Positions 1 to 8,120 of a stretch of DNA of 64,000 bases are shown in pieces. Source of the DNA: Rhodobium gokarnense (GTDB taxonomy: Bacteria; Pseudomonadota; Alphaproteobacteria; Rhizobiales; Rhodobiaceae); the NCBI RefSeq assembly GCF_025961475.1, contig NZ_JAOQNS010000005.1:1-64000 (forward strand). Direction: 5' to 3'. Below the pieces are notes generated by a model. The model did no database searches and had not been told where the DNA came from. It saw only the letters and a program-made list of their open reading frames with translations. The position numbers and the translations under genes were made by a program. The stretch's first letter is position 1. The number at the start of each line of letters is the position of its first letter.

Positions 1-660
1 TCAGCGACCTGGCGCCCCTCGCCGGCCTCCAAAACCTCCAAACGGTCAATTGCGGCCGCACACAGGTCAGCGACCTGGCGCCCCTCGCCGGCCTCCAAAA
101 CCTCCAAACGGTCAATTGCGGCCGCACACAGGTCAGCGACCTGGCGCCCCTCGCCGGCCTCGAGAACCTCCAAACGGTCTATTGCTGGTCCACACAGGTC
201 AGCGACCTGACGCCCCTCGCCGGCCTCCAAAACCTCCAAACGGTCTATTGCTGGTCCACACAGGTCAGCGACCTGGCGCCCCTCGCCGGCCTCGAAAACC
301 TCCAAACGGTCGACTGCGGCCGCACACAGGTCAGCGACCTGGCGCCCCTCGCCGGCCTCGAGAACCTCCAAACGGTCAATTGCTGGTCCACACAGGTCAG
401 CGACCTGGCGCCCCTCGTCGGCCTCGAAAACCTCCAAACGGTCAATTGCGGCCGCACACAGGTCAGCGACCTGGCGCCCCTCGCCGGCCTCCAAAACCTC
501 CAAACGGTCTATTGCAGCGACACACAGGTCAGCGACCTGGCGCCCCTCGCCGGCCTCCAAAACCTCCAAGAGATCGATTGCAGCGACACACAGGTCAGCG
601 ACCTGGCGCCCCTCGCCGGCCTCGAAAACCTCCAAACGGTCAATTGCAGCGGCTGCCACC
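1..660 (+). repeat. Ten tandem 66-bp units encoding LRRs
   Basis: Units begin at 1, 67, 133, 199, 265, 331, 397, 463, 529 and 595, each exactly 66 bp, and the array runs on beyond the left edge. Each codes for one 22-residue LRR in the frame of the downstream GTPase-TIR. The skeleton (SDLAPLAGL, NLQTV, C, TQV) is nearly fixed. Changes cluster at repeat residue 9 (Q/E), residue 16 (N/Y/D) and residues 18-19 (GR, WS, SD, SG). Nucleotide identity between units is high, so the copies are recent or homogenised. Confidence 0.95.
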
Positions 661-2888
661 TTTCAGACGACTTCGAAACACTTTGGTTTCGACCATCTCT
701 CTCAACGGCAACCCTGTGGAATACAACGTTGCCAAGTGTGCCGGCGGAAGTGCTTTCGCAGTACTATGGCGACAACTGCCTGGCCCGACTGCGCTCCCAT
801 TTTCGCGACCTTGGCGAGGGCCGCGAAACCATCGGTGACGTCAAGGTCATGATTCTCGGCAACGGCCGCGTCGGCAAGACAAAAATCTGTCGGCGGTTGA
901 GCGGACAGGACTTTGGCGATCGCAAGGAACCTTCGACGCACGGCATTCGCATATTGTCTGCCCCGCTGCCGCATACCGGCAAGGAGAACCAGCCTGCTAG
1001 AAAAATGCAAATCTGGGATTTTGGCGGCCAGGACATCTATCACGGCACCCATGCGCTGTTCATGAAGAGCCGCGCCATATTCCCGCTGGTCTGGACGACA
1101 AAATCGGAAGGATCAATCGAGCACGAATATGGCGGGATGCGCTTTGCCAATCAACCTTTGGCATATTGGCTGAGCTATGTTCGCCAATTCGGCGGCACGA
1201 CCTCGCCACTCATTATCATACAGAACCAGTGCGACGGCCCCCGCGACGAGGTTCTGGAACCTCCATTGCCTGCTGAAAACCGGTCCGATTTTCCGTTTTG
1301 CAAGCATGTCCACTACAGCGCACTCAAAGATCTAGGAAGGGCGTCGCTGGACGACGCCATCATTGAGGCGATCAAATGGCTTGACCAGACGCGAGGGGTC
1401 GACGTTATCGGGGCGGGCCGGGCGACGGTCAAACGGCAATTGGAGGAAATGCACCGGGCCGATACGGAGCTGCCGGTGAACGAACGCCGGAATCAGGTAC
1501 TCAGCAAAGCCCAGTTCAGAACGCTATGCGTTGAGGCTGGTGGGATTTCCGATCAGGACTTGCTGCTCGACTATCTCCACAACACCGGCACAGTGTTCTA
1601 CCAGCGCGAATTGTTTCGCGACAGAATTATCCTCGACCAGCAATGGGCTCTGGATGCGATCTATTCGATTTTCGATCGAGAAAATGTCTACCAACGCCTG
1701 ACGAGAAGTCGACATGGTCGTTTCGACCGGATCGATTTGGCATCCCTGCTGTGGGACGCTGAAGGTTATAGCATCGATGAGCAGAAGCTTTTTCTCACAT
1801 TCATGGAATCCTGCGGGGTTTGCTTTCGGGTTAGCGGGAACGATCCGGACGAAGGCAGCGCCCCCGAATACATCGCCCCCGACCTTCTGCCCGAAGAGTC
1901 ACCGCAGGCCGTTGCCGAGAAATGGAACGCCGACCGCCCAACGGAAGAAAAATCCTATGCCTTCGACCTGCTGCCGCCCGGACTGATGCGCGGCATCATT
2001 TCGCGGATCGGTTCGCAAGCCGGACTGTCGGGCGACTATTGGCGACATGGCGTTTATGTGTCCGAGACCCGGACAGGAAGTCGGGGCATCGTTGAAGAAC
2101 GCTGCGCCGAAGGCTGGAAGGGCGACATCCGTGTTGCAGCCCAGCGAGGACAGGCCAAAACGCTGCTTGCAGCGCTCTGCGAGATCGTCGAACAGGAACA
2201 GAAGCGCTTCGGCCTGACCGCGCAAGCTAGCGAGATACGCCAGAAAGCCGAAGAGTTCGAACTCGCCTTTCAGCGTGAGGAGGCCGCTGTGCCCAAGATA
2301 TTCGTCTCATATGCCTGGGGTGACGAGACCCCCGAGGGCCGCGGTCGTGACGAAGCCGTGGAAGCCCTGTGCAACGACGCCCGCGACCGGGGCATAACCG
2401 TTTATCGCGACAAAGATGAACTCCACGTCGGTGACCGCATCTCCGACTTCATGAACATGCTGTCCGCCGGCGACCGGATTTGCATTATCCTTAGCAAAAA
2501 ATACTTGGAGTCGTCATTCTGCATGAAAGAGTTGTACGATATCTGGAGGAGAAGCGGGTTAAAGGACGATGACCTCCTAGAGAAGATCAGGGTGTACCGT
2601 TTGCCGTGTGCAAACATATTCACTGCGGCGGACCGTCTTCGTTGGGGTGCCCACTGGCAGCAACAATACGATGAACTCGATTCCTTGGCCAAGGAAGTCG
2701 GGCATCAACTCATGTCGGAAAAGGATTTCAATCACTATAGGCGCATGCAGCGCTTTGCCTCCGACATCGGGGAGATCCTTACTGCGGTCGCCGATGTGGT
2801 ATTGCCGGCCAATATCGAAGACTACGGTAGGTACTGCTTTGAAGACATTTCCTCCAACGATTCGGACGCCAATACTGGATCCGATTAG
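3..2888 (+). CDS. LRR-Roc-COR-TIR protein (NLR-like/Roco GTPase with TIR), 5' end outside window
   Basis: The reading frame is already open at base 3 and runs to a TAG at 2886-2888, giving 961 residues in the window; the N-terminus lies upstream. Residues 1-220 are ten 22-residue leucine-rich repeats. A Roc-type GTPase follows: P-loop G-N-G-R-V-G-K-T at about residue 286 (base 858), switch motif DFGGQD at about 339, and the NKxD-equivalent NQCD. A COR-like region fills about 430-760. A C-terminal TIR domain starts near residue 764 (KIFVSYAWGD). It keeps the glutamate in the C-M-K-E-L motif (codon 2529-2531), the position of the catalytic Glu in NADase-active TIRs. Family knowledge: bacterial Roco and TIR proteins act in signalling and often in phage defence. 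Inference: ligand sensing by the LRRs gates a TIR NADase. No partner gene is next to it downstream. A shorter TTG-initiated product from 729 is possible but would lose the LRRs. Confidence 0.85.
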   Translation, partial: SDLAPLAGLQNLQTVNCGRTQVSDLAPLAGLQNLQTVNCGRTQVSDLAPLAGLENLQTVYCWSTQVSDLTPLAGLQNLQTVYCWSTQVSDLAPLAGLENLQTVDCGRTQVSDLAPLAGLENLQTVNCWSTQVSDLAPLVGLENLQTVNCGRTQVSDLAPLAGLQNLQTVYCSDTQVSDLAPLAGLQNLQEIDCSDTQVSDLAPLAGLENLQTVNCSGCHLSDDFETLWFRPSLSTATLWNTTLPSVPAEVLSQYYGDNCLARLRSHFRDLGEGRETIGDVKVMILGNGRVGKTKICRRLSGQDFGDRKEPSTHGIRILSAPLPHTGKENQPARKMQIWDFGGQDIYHGTHALFMKSRAIFPLVWTTKSEGSIEHEYGGMRFANQPLAYWLSYVRQFGGTTSPLIIIQNQCDGPRDEVLEPPLPAENRSDFPFCKHVHYSALKDLGRASLDDAIIEAIKWLDQTRGVDVIGAGRATVKRQLEEMHRADTELPVNERRNQVLSKAQFRTLCVEAGGISDQDLLLDYLHNTGTVFYQRELFRDRIILDQQWALDAIYSIFDRENVYQRLTRSRHGRFDRIDLASLLWDAEGYSIDEQKLFLTFMESCGVCFRVSGNDPDEGSAPEYIAPDLLPEESPQAVAEKWNADRPTEEKSYAFDLLPPGLMRGIISRIGSQAGLSGDYWRHGVYVSETRTGSRGIVEERCAEGWKGDIRVAAQRGQAKTLLAALCEIVEQEQKRFGLTAQASEIRQKAEEFELAFQREEAAVPKIFVSYAWGDETPEGRGRDEAVEALCNDARDRGITVYRDKDELHVGDRISDFMNMLSAGDRICIILSKKYLESSFCMKELYDIWRRSGLKDDDLLEKIRVYRLPCANIFTAADRLRWGAHWQQQYDELDSLAKEVGHQLMSEKDFNHYRRMQRFASDIGEILTAVADVVLPANIEDYGRYCFEDISSNDSDANTGSD

Positions 2889-2927
2889 GAAATTGATTTC
2901 TAAAGTATTTCCGATTTTGGTGAGCCC

Positions 2928-3413
2928 CTACTCCTTCTTATCCTCAATGTAACTCAGCGGCAGGGCCGTCGTATACTTGATCTGCTCCATGGCGAACGAC
3001 GAGGAGACGTCGGCGATGTCGATTTTGGCGATGAGGCGTTTGTAGAAGGCGTCGTAGGCTTCGATGTCGGGGACGACGACGCGGAGCATGTAGTCGACCT
3101 GGCCGCTCATGCGGTAGAACTCGACGACCTCCGGGAACTCGCTGATCAGTTCGGCAAAGCGCGACAGCCAGTCCTCCGTGTGCTTGTCGGTGGTGATGGC
3201 GACGAACACCGTCACCTTGGCGTTGACCTTCTTCGGGTCCAGCACGGCGACGCGGCCCTGGATCACGCCCTCCTCCTCCATCCGCTGGATGCGGCGCCAG
3301 CACGGCGTCGTCGAGAGGCCCACCCTTCGGCCGATCTCGGCGACGGGCACGGTGCAGTCCTTTTGCAGGATGGACAGGATCTTGCGGTCGACGCGGTCGA
3401 TCATCGGCTTCAC
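2928..3413 (-). CDS. Lrp/AsnC family transcriptional regulator
   Basis: 161 residues, the usual Lrp/AsnC length. The N-terminal winged helix-turn-helix (about residues 5-60) has the family pattern DRKILSILQKD followed by VGLSTTPCWRRIQRMEE. The C-terminal RAM/ligand-binding domain (about 70-150) includes the G-Q-V-D-Y-M-L-R-V strand. Such proteins form octamers and respond to amino acids; the ligand is not readable here. The gene stands alone, tail to tail with the TIR gene (39-bp gap). It is divergent from the sulfurtransferase-like gene across 200 bp, where it may autoregulate. The start could also be the ATG three codons further in. Confidence 0.9.
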   Translation of the reverse strand: MKPMIDRVDRKILSILQKDCTVPVAEIGRRVGLSTTPCWRRIQRMEEEGVIQGRVAVLDPKKVNAKVTVFVAITTDKHTEDWLSRFAELISEFPEVVEFYRMSGQVDYMLRVVVPDIEAYDAFYKRLIAKIDIADVSSSFAMEQIKYTTALPLSYIEDKKE

Positions 3414-3615
3414 TCCGGTAAAACCATTTTCCTCTATTACCCCCTATTTCTCTCCATATTTGCTCAAACAGGCTATCGCAAGCGGAAAATTAGATTTTTC
3501 TTCTAATTTCGGCGCGTGGCGGCCTTGAGTTGGGCGCGCGAACGGCTACCTTTCAACCCAACGACGAAGGTCGGCCGAGAGCGCTCCCAGCGCCCGCCGC
3601 CAAGGAGACCGAACA

Positions 3616-4089
3616 ATGGCCAAATTCACCGCGCTGACGCCGCAAATCTCCGTTTCCCCGGAGCTGTCGGAGACCGATATCGCCCGGGCGGCGGCCATGG
3701 GCTTTCGCACGATCCTCTGCAACCGGCCGGACGACGAGCCGGGCGTTGCCTTTTCGTCCGAGGCCGCGCGGCACACCGCAGGCGTCTTCGGCATGGCGTT
3801 CCACCACGTGCCGGTCGCCGGCTATGAGATCACCGAACCCGACGCCATCGACGCCGTTGCCGACGTGCTCTCCGGGGCCGTCGGGCCGGTGCTGATGTAC
3901 TGCAAGTCGGGAATGCGCTCCGCGTATCTGTGGGCGCTCGGCGCGGTCGGCGAGACCGGCCTCGCCGAGACGCTTCAGATCATGGAGCGGGCCGGGATCG
4001 ATGCCTCGATCGTCGAAGACGAACTCATCGAGCGCGCCGCGATGGCACCGGCCGCGGCCGACGCGGCCGCCTACGCGGCTGCGGTCTGA
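3616..4089 (+). CDS. TIGR01244-family sulfurtransferase/phosphatase-like protein (Blh N-domain type)
   Basis: 157 residues resembling the small DUF442/TIGR01244 domain that is also fused to beta-lactamase-like hydrolases. It carries a Cys-loop motif MYCKSGMRSA near residue 100, of the C-x4-R form seen in rhodanese-type active sites. The start of the fold (PQISVSPELSETDI...MGFRTILCNRPDDE) is typical of the family. It is probably a cytosolic persulfide or phosphate-transfer enzyme. The alanine-rich tail looks unstructured. Preceded by a good Shine-Dalgarno (AAGGAG) about 10 bases before the ATG. It is a single gene; the true substrate is unknown for the family. Confidence 0.8.
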   Translation: MAKFTALTPQISVSPELSETDIARAAAMGFRTILCNRPDDEPGVAFSSEAARHTAGVFGMAFHHVPVAGYEITEPDAIDAVADVLSGAVGPVLMYCKSGMRSAYLWALGAVGETGLAETLQIMERAGIDASIVEDELIERAAMAPAAADAAAYAAAV

Positions 4090-4174
4090 CCGCCGCTTCA
4101 ACAGTTGCGATGCCCCGCAGCGCCGTCTGGCCCTTCATCGGGCCGGGCGGCGTTTTTCGTTGGAAGACGGCCGG

Positions 4175-4510
4175 TCAGCGGCAGCCGAGATTGCCTTCCA
4201 TGCGCTTGATGCGGGCGACGTTGTTGCTTTCCACGCGCGAGAACGGCGGATTGCTGGTCGAGCAGCCGGAATTGTCGAAGAAATTGCGGCCGCGCTTCGT
4301 CTTGAAGCAATAGCCGTTGCGGTAATAGATCTCGTTGCGCGCCACCCACAGGTCCTGGCAGCTCAGGCTCTCAAGCTCCCAGTTAGCGAGCGCCCGCTCC
4401 GAGCTGTCCGGAAATACGGAAAAGGCCTGGGCATTGGCCACGCCGCAACCGAACGCCAGTGCCGTGCCGGTGCAGGCCGCCGTCAGGATTGCGGAAAACG
4501 GTTTTTTCAT
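4175..4510 (-). CDS. Secreted YARHG-domain protein
   Basis: 111 residues. It starts with a signal peptide (MKKPFSAILTAACTGTALAF, then GCGVANAQA with probable cleavage after A-Q-A). The YARHG-type core follows: LSCQDLWVARNEIYYRNGYCF, then a run with RNFFDNSGCS, and R-x-E at the end. Four to five cysteines in the mature part suggest disulfides in the periplasm. The ATG overlaps the TGA of the upstream DNA glycosylase gene (ATGA), so the two are translationally coupled. The function of YARHG domains is not established; cell-surface or peptidoglycan binding has been suggested for extracellular forms. Confidence 0.8.
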   Translation of the reverse strand: MKKPFSAILTAACTGTALAFGCGVANAQAFSVFPDSSERALANWELESLSCQDLWVARNEIYYRNGYCFKTKRGRNFFDNSGCSTSNPPFSRVESNNVARIKRMEGNLGCR

Positions 4511-5184
4511 CTCGTTCCCTCCCGTCTTCGGCGCCCGGTCAGCCGGGCCACCTCGGCCTTCAGGATAGGCAGGATTTCGGCCTCGAACCATTGATTTTTC
4601 TTCAGCCAGCCGGTGTTGCGCCAGGACGGATGGGGCAGCGGCAGGATCGCCGGCCCGGACGACGCTGCCATGATCTCGCGCCAGGCGGCGACCGTCTCGG
4701 TCATGGAGCGACGGCGCAGGGGCCCCAGGTGATAGGCCTGCGCGTACTGGCCAATGGCGAGCACCAGTTCGAGCTGGGGCATGGCGGCGAACAGGCGGTC
4801 GTGCCAGGCGCTGGCGCACTCCCGGCGCGGCGGCAGGTCGCCGCCCTTGTCGTCCTGGCCGGGAAAGCAGAAGCCCATGGGAACGATGGCAAGGCGCGAG
4901 GCGTCATAGAAGACCTCGCGGTCGATCCCCATCCAGTCGCGCAGCCGGTCGCCCGAGGGATCGTTGAAGGGAAGCCCGGTGGCATGGACGCGCGTTCCCG
5001 GCGCCTGGCCGCAGATGGCGAGCCGCGCGGTGCGCGACAGGCGCACCACCGGGCGCGGCTCGTGCGGCAATGGGGCGCCATCAGGTGCATCGCGGCAGAT
5101 CCGGCAATTGGCGACGCCCTCAGCCAGCGCCTCGATCTCCTTAGCGCCTATCGCCTTTGTCCGCGCTTTGGTGCCTGCCGTCAG
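4507..5184 (-). CDS. Uracil-DNA glycosylase family protein
   Basis: About 225 residues of the UDG superfamily. Visible motifs are C-R-I-C near the N-terminus, L-A-I-C-G-Q-A-P-G-T (water-activating loop), FNDPSGDRLRDWMG, and the HPSWRNTGW motif that positions the catalytic His/leucine loop. Paired cysteines are only partly present, so an Fe-S cluster is uncertain. The role is excision of uracil or related bases from DNA. The start is unresolved: no ATG or GTG lies near the 3' end of the upstream GST gene. The listed start is a CTG overlapping the GST stop; a TTG at 5316 would give a longer form overlapping GST by 130 bp. It is coupled to the YARHG gene downstream. Confidence 0.8.
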   Translation of the reverse strand: MTAGTKARTKAIGAKEIEALAEGVANCRICRDAPDGAPLPHEPRPVVRLSRTARLAICGQAPGTRVHATGLPFNDPSGDRLRDWMGIDREVFYDASRLAIVPMGFCFPGQDDKGGDLPPRRECASAWHDRLFAAMPQLELVLAIGQYAQAYHLGPLRRRSMTETVAAWREIMAASSGPAILPLPHPSWRNTGWLKKNQWFEAEILPILKAEVARLTGRRRREGTR

Positions 5185-5822
5185 GTCTTCGCTCCCGTCG
5201 CTCTGCCCGTTGCCACCGCGCTCGGCCGGGCGCCGATCCGCGCCTTCCAGTCGAGCAGATAGGTGCAGTCCTCCGGCACCGCCATGCGCGCGGGACGCAG
5301 ATACTCCACATAGCAATAGGCGCTGATATCGGCGATGGAAAAGCCGTCGCCGGCGACGAAGGCGCGGCCCGCCAGTTCGCCATCCAACAGCCGCAGGAAG
5401 TCGAGCAGGCGCGGCCGGTTGGCCTCGGCCCATTGCGGCACCTGTGGCACCTCGAAGGCGGCCATCGCCGGATGGGTGTGGCGAAACACGGCCATCACCG
5501 CGGTGCCGAGATTGAGGTCGATGCGGCGGTTCCACATCTCCACCAGCGCCCTGTCCTTCGCGCCGGTGCCGAACAGGGGCGGCTCGGGATGGATCTCCTC
5601 GAAATAGCGCGAAATGGCGACGGATTCGGAAATCGCCGTGCCGTCGTCGAGCACCAGAACCGGCAGGCGCTTCAGCGGGTTGATGCCGGCGAATTCCTCC
5701 GAGAGGTGCTCGGCCTTGCCGAGGTCGACCCGTTCGAGCGGCACGTCGATGCCCTTTTCGGCGAGGAACATGAGCGCCCGGCGCGGATTGGGCGCCCCGG
5801 ACCTGTCCACATAGAGCTTCAT
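5181..5822 (-). CDS. Glutathione S-transferase family protein
   Basis: 213 residues with the two-domain GST layout. A thioredoxin-like N-domain (1-80) carries the Ser of GSGAPNP-like SGAPNPRR near residue 8, the cis-Pro in L-P-V-L and the E-S motif (TAISESVAI). An all-helical C-domain has the conserved FSIADISAYCY N-cap/hydrophobic staple. Probably detoxification or a glutathione-linked reduction; the substrate cannot be told. The start is the ATG at 5822 because the preceding in-frame residues show no family similarity and an RBS-like GGGGGG lies upstream. It is the first of a three-gene overlapping run with the glycosylase and YARHG genes. Confidence 0.9.
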   Translation of the reverse strand: MKLYVDRSGAPNPRRALMFLAEKGIDVPLERVDLGKAEHLSEEFAGINPLKRLPVLVLDDGTAISESVAISRYFEEIHPEPPLFGTGAKDRALVEMWNRRIDLNLGTAVMAVFRHTHPAMAAFEVPQVPQWAEANRPRLLDFLRLLDGELAGRAFVAGDGFSIADISAYCYVEYLRPARMAVPEDCTYLLDWKARIGARPSAVATGRATGAKT

Positions 5823-5921
5823 TCCGACCCCCCCTTCCCGCCGGTCTTTCCCCCGGCGCGTTGTCCTCTTCTTGCGCCAAGCCTTGCATGGCGGCGCTGC
5901 CCTTTTCAATCGCGCCGGCGC

Positions 5922-6458
5922 TCACCTGGCGGGGTGGAGACGGCGCCAGTCGCGGGGGCTCTGGAACGGGCCCTGCCAGATGCCGCGACCGGCGAGCCGG
6001 GCCTCCGTTTCCTCGACGAGGAAGCGCCAGTCGGCCGTCGCCCAGCCGGACCGGACCATTTCCCGGTTGAGCAGGACGCCGTCGCGGCGGCACCAGCCAA
6101 GGCCGCGATCGTACCGGTCGCGCCCCGAAATGCGGCAGGAAACGTATCCTCCGTTTACCAATTCGGCGAGGGCATCGCGGGCGCGGCGGCCGCACGGATA
6201 GGCGCCCGCATCGTTCGAACAGTCCTGGCGCAGCTCCGGCGCATCGATGCCGAGGAGGCGCACGCGCTCGTCCCCGAAAGTGAGGCTGTCGCCGTCTGCC
6301 ACATAGGGCGTTCCGGCAACGGATTCCTTGTCGTTTTCGATACCTGACAGCTCCATCAGGTCGTCCAGATGGAGCCCGGCAAGGACGAGCCCGAGGACGA
6401 GGAGAACCAGAAGTGGTCTCGGCAATCTGCGCCCGGTGCGCCGGTTCGTCCGTCTCAT
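5922..6458 (-). CDS. Thermonuclease-family (SNase-like) protein, membrane-anchored or exported
   Basis: 178 residues. A basic N-terminus is followed by one hydrophobic segment (about residues 14-31), either a signal anchor or an uncleaved signal. The staphylococcal-nuclease fold follows: V-A-D-G-D-S-L (Ca-binding Asp), VRLLGIDAPEL (catalytic Arg and Asp), a Cys-rich stretch, and DRYDRGLGWC (second Arg). The C-terminus ends with the family pattern R-G-I-W. It should cut DNA/RNA in the periplasm. Divergent from the histidine kinase gene across about 108 bp. Confidence 0.88.
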   Translation of the reverse strand: MRRTNRRTGRRLPRPLLVLLVLGLVLAGLHLDDLMELSGIENDKESVAGTPYVADGDSLTFGDERVRLLGIDAPELRQDCSNDAGAYPCGRRARDALAELVNGGYVSCRISGRDRYDRGLGWCRRDGVLLNREMVRSGWATADWRFLVEETEARLAGRGIWQGPFQSPRDWRRLHPAR

Positions 6459-6463
6459 TTGCC

Positions 6464-6493
6464 GTTAACCATAAAATTGAGGTGGTTGTTAAC
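6464..6493. promoter_or_regulatory. Paired GTTAAC sites in the nuclease/kinase divergent promoter
   Basis: The 108-bp divergent interval holds two copies of the palindrome GTTAAC, at 6464-6469 and 6488-6493, 24 bp apart, in an otherwise AT-enriched stretch. They are not a proper CtrA box (TTAA-N7-TTAA), which I checked. They may be an operator or parts of -10 elements; the evidence is only the repetition. Confidence 0.3.
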
Positions 6494-6566
6494 GTTTAAG
6501 GCGAAGAATTGCGCCGATTGAAAGCGGTTTTTTCAACCCCTTGCAAACCCTGAGGTATGGCGGTCG

Positions 6567-8099
6567 ATGGCCGAAACGACGGTCACAGCCAGCGACGACA
6601 AGACATTGCTCAGCCGGATGCGCGCGCAGAAGCGACGCGACGTCACGCGGGCGGTGCGCGACGTGCGCGAGCGGCTGACCTCGCAGACCGGCACGCGCGC
6701 TTCGTTCGACTACGAGCTGACGCTGGCGCATGCCCGCAGCGGCCTCAATTCGATCCTGCTGCTGCCGGCGCTCGCCGTCCTTGCCGCGCTGATTGCCTCG
6801 CTGTGGGTGGAAAAGGGTTTCGTCATAAGCTGGCTCAGCCTGGTGCTCGCCGCCAGCGCCTTCAAGCTGTCGCTGTTTCGCAGCCTCATCGGCAAGCACC
6901 AGAAAGACGTGCGGCTGAAGAGCTGGCGCCGGCGTTTCGTCGCCGTCGCCCTTGTGCAGGGCCTTTGCTGGGGCGCGTTCTTCTTCCTGCCGTCGCGCGA
7001 CGGCAATGCCTTCGTCACCTTCCAGTTCGCGGCGCTACTCATCGTCATCGCCGTCGTCACCATGCTGGCGTCCAACATGCCGATGGCGATCTGGGCCGGA
7101 ACGGTGCCGATCACGGCCTGCTCCATGCTCGCCCATATGGCCTCCAACGTGCCTGTCCACTACGTCATGGCGGTGACCTCGGCGGGCGCGCAGATCTTCT
7201 TCCTGATGCTCGGCTACCGGCTCTATTCGACCGCGCTCGCCGCCCTTTCCTTCCAGGCGGAAAAGGACGCGCTGATTGCCGAATTGGAGCAGGCCAAGGG
7301 CATCTCCGACGAGTCGCGCCGCCGGGCCGAAGAGGCGAACCTTGCCAAGTCGCGGTTCCTCGCCACCATGAGCCACGAGCTGCGCACGCCGCTGAACGCC
7401 ATTCTCGGCTTCTCCGAGGTGATCAAGAACGAGCTGCTCGGTCCGCTGGAGAACGCCACCTACAAGGACTACGCCAACGACATCCACTCCTCCGGCGAGC
7501 ACCTGCTCAACCTCATCAACGAGATCCTCGATCTGTCGCGGATCGAGGCCGGGCGCCAGGAGCTGCAGGAGGAGGCGGCGACGCTCCTCTACATCGTGGA
7601 GGACTGCCAGCACCTCGTCGCGCTGAAGGCCAAGAACAAGGACATCCGCATCTTCAACCAGTTCGAGCAGAACATGCCGAAGCTGTGGGCGGACGAGCGG
7701 GCGGTGCGCCAGGTCATCCTCAACATCCTGTCGAACGCGGTGAAGTTCACGCCGCCGGGCGGCGAGATCACCATCAAGGCCGGCTGGACCGCCGGCGGCG
7801 GGCAGTATGTCTCGGTGCGCGACACCGGCCCGGGCATCCCGGAAGAGGAAATCCCGATCGTGCTGTCGTCCTTCGGCCAGGGCTCGATCGCGATCAAGTC
7901 GGCCGAACAGGGCACCGGCCTCGGCCTGCCGATCTGCCAGGCGCTGATGAAGATGCATGGCGGCACCTTCGACCTCCGGTCGAAGCTGCGCGAGGGCACC
8001 GAGGTGATCGTCACCTTCCCGCAGTCGCGGGTTCTGGAGGTGATGCCGGCGATCGAAGAGCGCAAGGCCGCCCAGCGCAAGCGCGCCAACATGCGCTAG
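6567..8099 (+). CDS. Membrane sensor histidine kinase with PleC/DivJ-like core
   Basis: 510 residues. There are about six membrane helices between residues 65 and 230, then a coiled-coil linker. The HisKA domain has phospho-acceptor motif SHELRTPLNAILGFSEV at about 268 and the L-G-P-L extension common to alphaproteobacterial PleC/DivJ/PdhS kinases. The HATPase has N-I-L-S-N-A-V-K-F (N box), D-T-G-P-G-I-P (G1) and G-T-G-L-G-L-P (G2). No receiver domain and no adjacent response regulator gene, so the partner is elsewhere; DivK-like targets are a guess from the core similarity. The start is the ATG at 6567, which fits the soluble basic N-terminus. Confidence 0.85.
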   Translation: MAETTVTASDDKTLLSRMRAQKRRDVTRAVRDVRERLTSQTGTRASFDYELTLAHARSGLNSILLLPALAVLAALIASLWVEKGFVISWLSLVLAASAFKLSLFRSLIGKHQKDVRLKSWRRRFVAVALVQGLCWGAFFFLPSRDGNAFVTFQFAALLIVIAVVTMLASNMPMAIWAGTVPITACSMLAHMASNVPVHYVMAVTSAGAQIFFLMLGYRLYSTALAALSFQAEKDALIAELEQAKGISDESRRRAEEANLAKSRFLATMSHELRTPLNAILGFSEVIKNELLGPLENATYKDYANDIHSSGEHLLNLINEILDLSRIEAGRQELQEEAATLLYIVEDCQHLVALKAKNKDIRIFNQFEQNMPKLWADERAVRQVILNILSNAVKFTPPGGEITIKAGWTAGGGQYVSVRDTGPGIPEEEIPIVLSSFGQGSIAIKSAEQGTGLGLPICQALMKMHGGTFDLRSKLREGTEVIVTFPQSRVLEVMPAIEERKAAQRKRANMR

Positions 8100-8120
8100 C
8101 GCGAAAAGCCCCTGCCCGTC

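Noticed and set aside
1-660. CRISPR-like array
   Set aside because: There are no spacers; units are contiguous 66-bp coding repeats in frame with a known domain type.
50-838. Open frame of 262 codons giving a Pro/Arg-rich repetitive protein
   Set aside because: It is the shifted frame of the 66-bp LRR array; the frame at base 3 gives true leucine-rich repeats continuous with the GTPase-TIR.
6464-6493. CtrA binding box
   Set aside because: TTAA elements are present but not in the TTAA-N7-TTAA arrangement.
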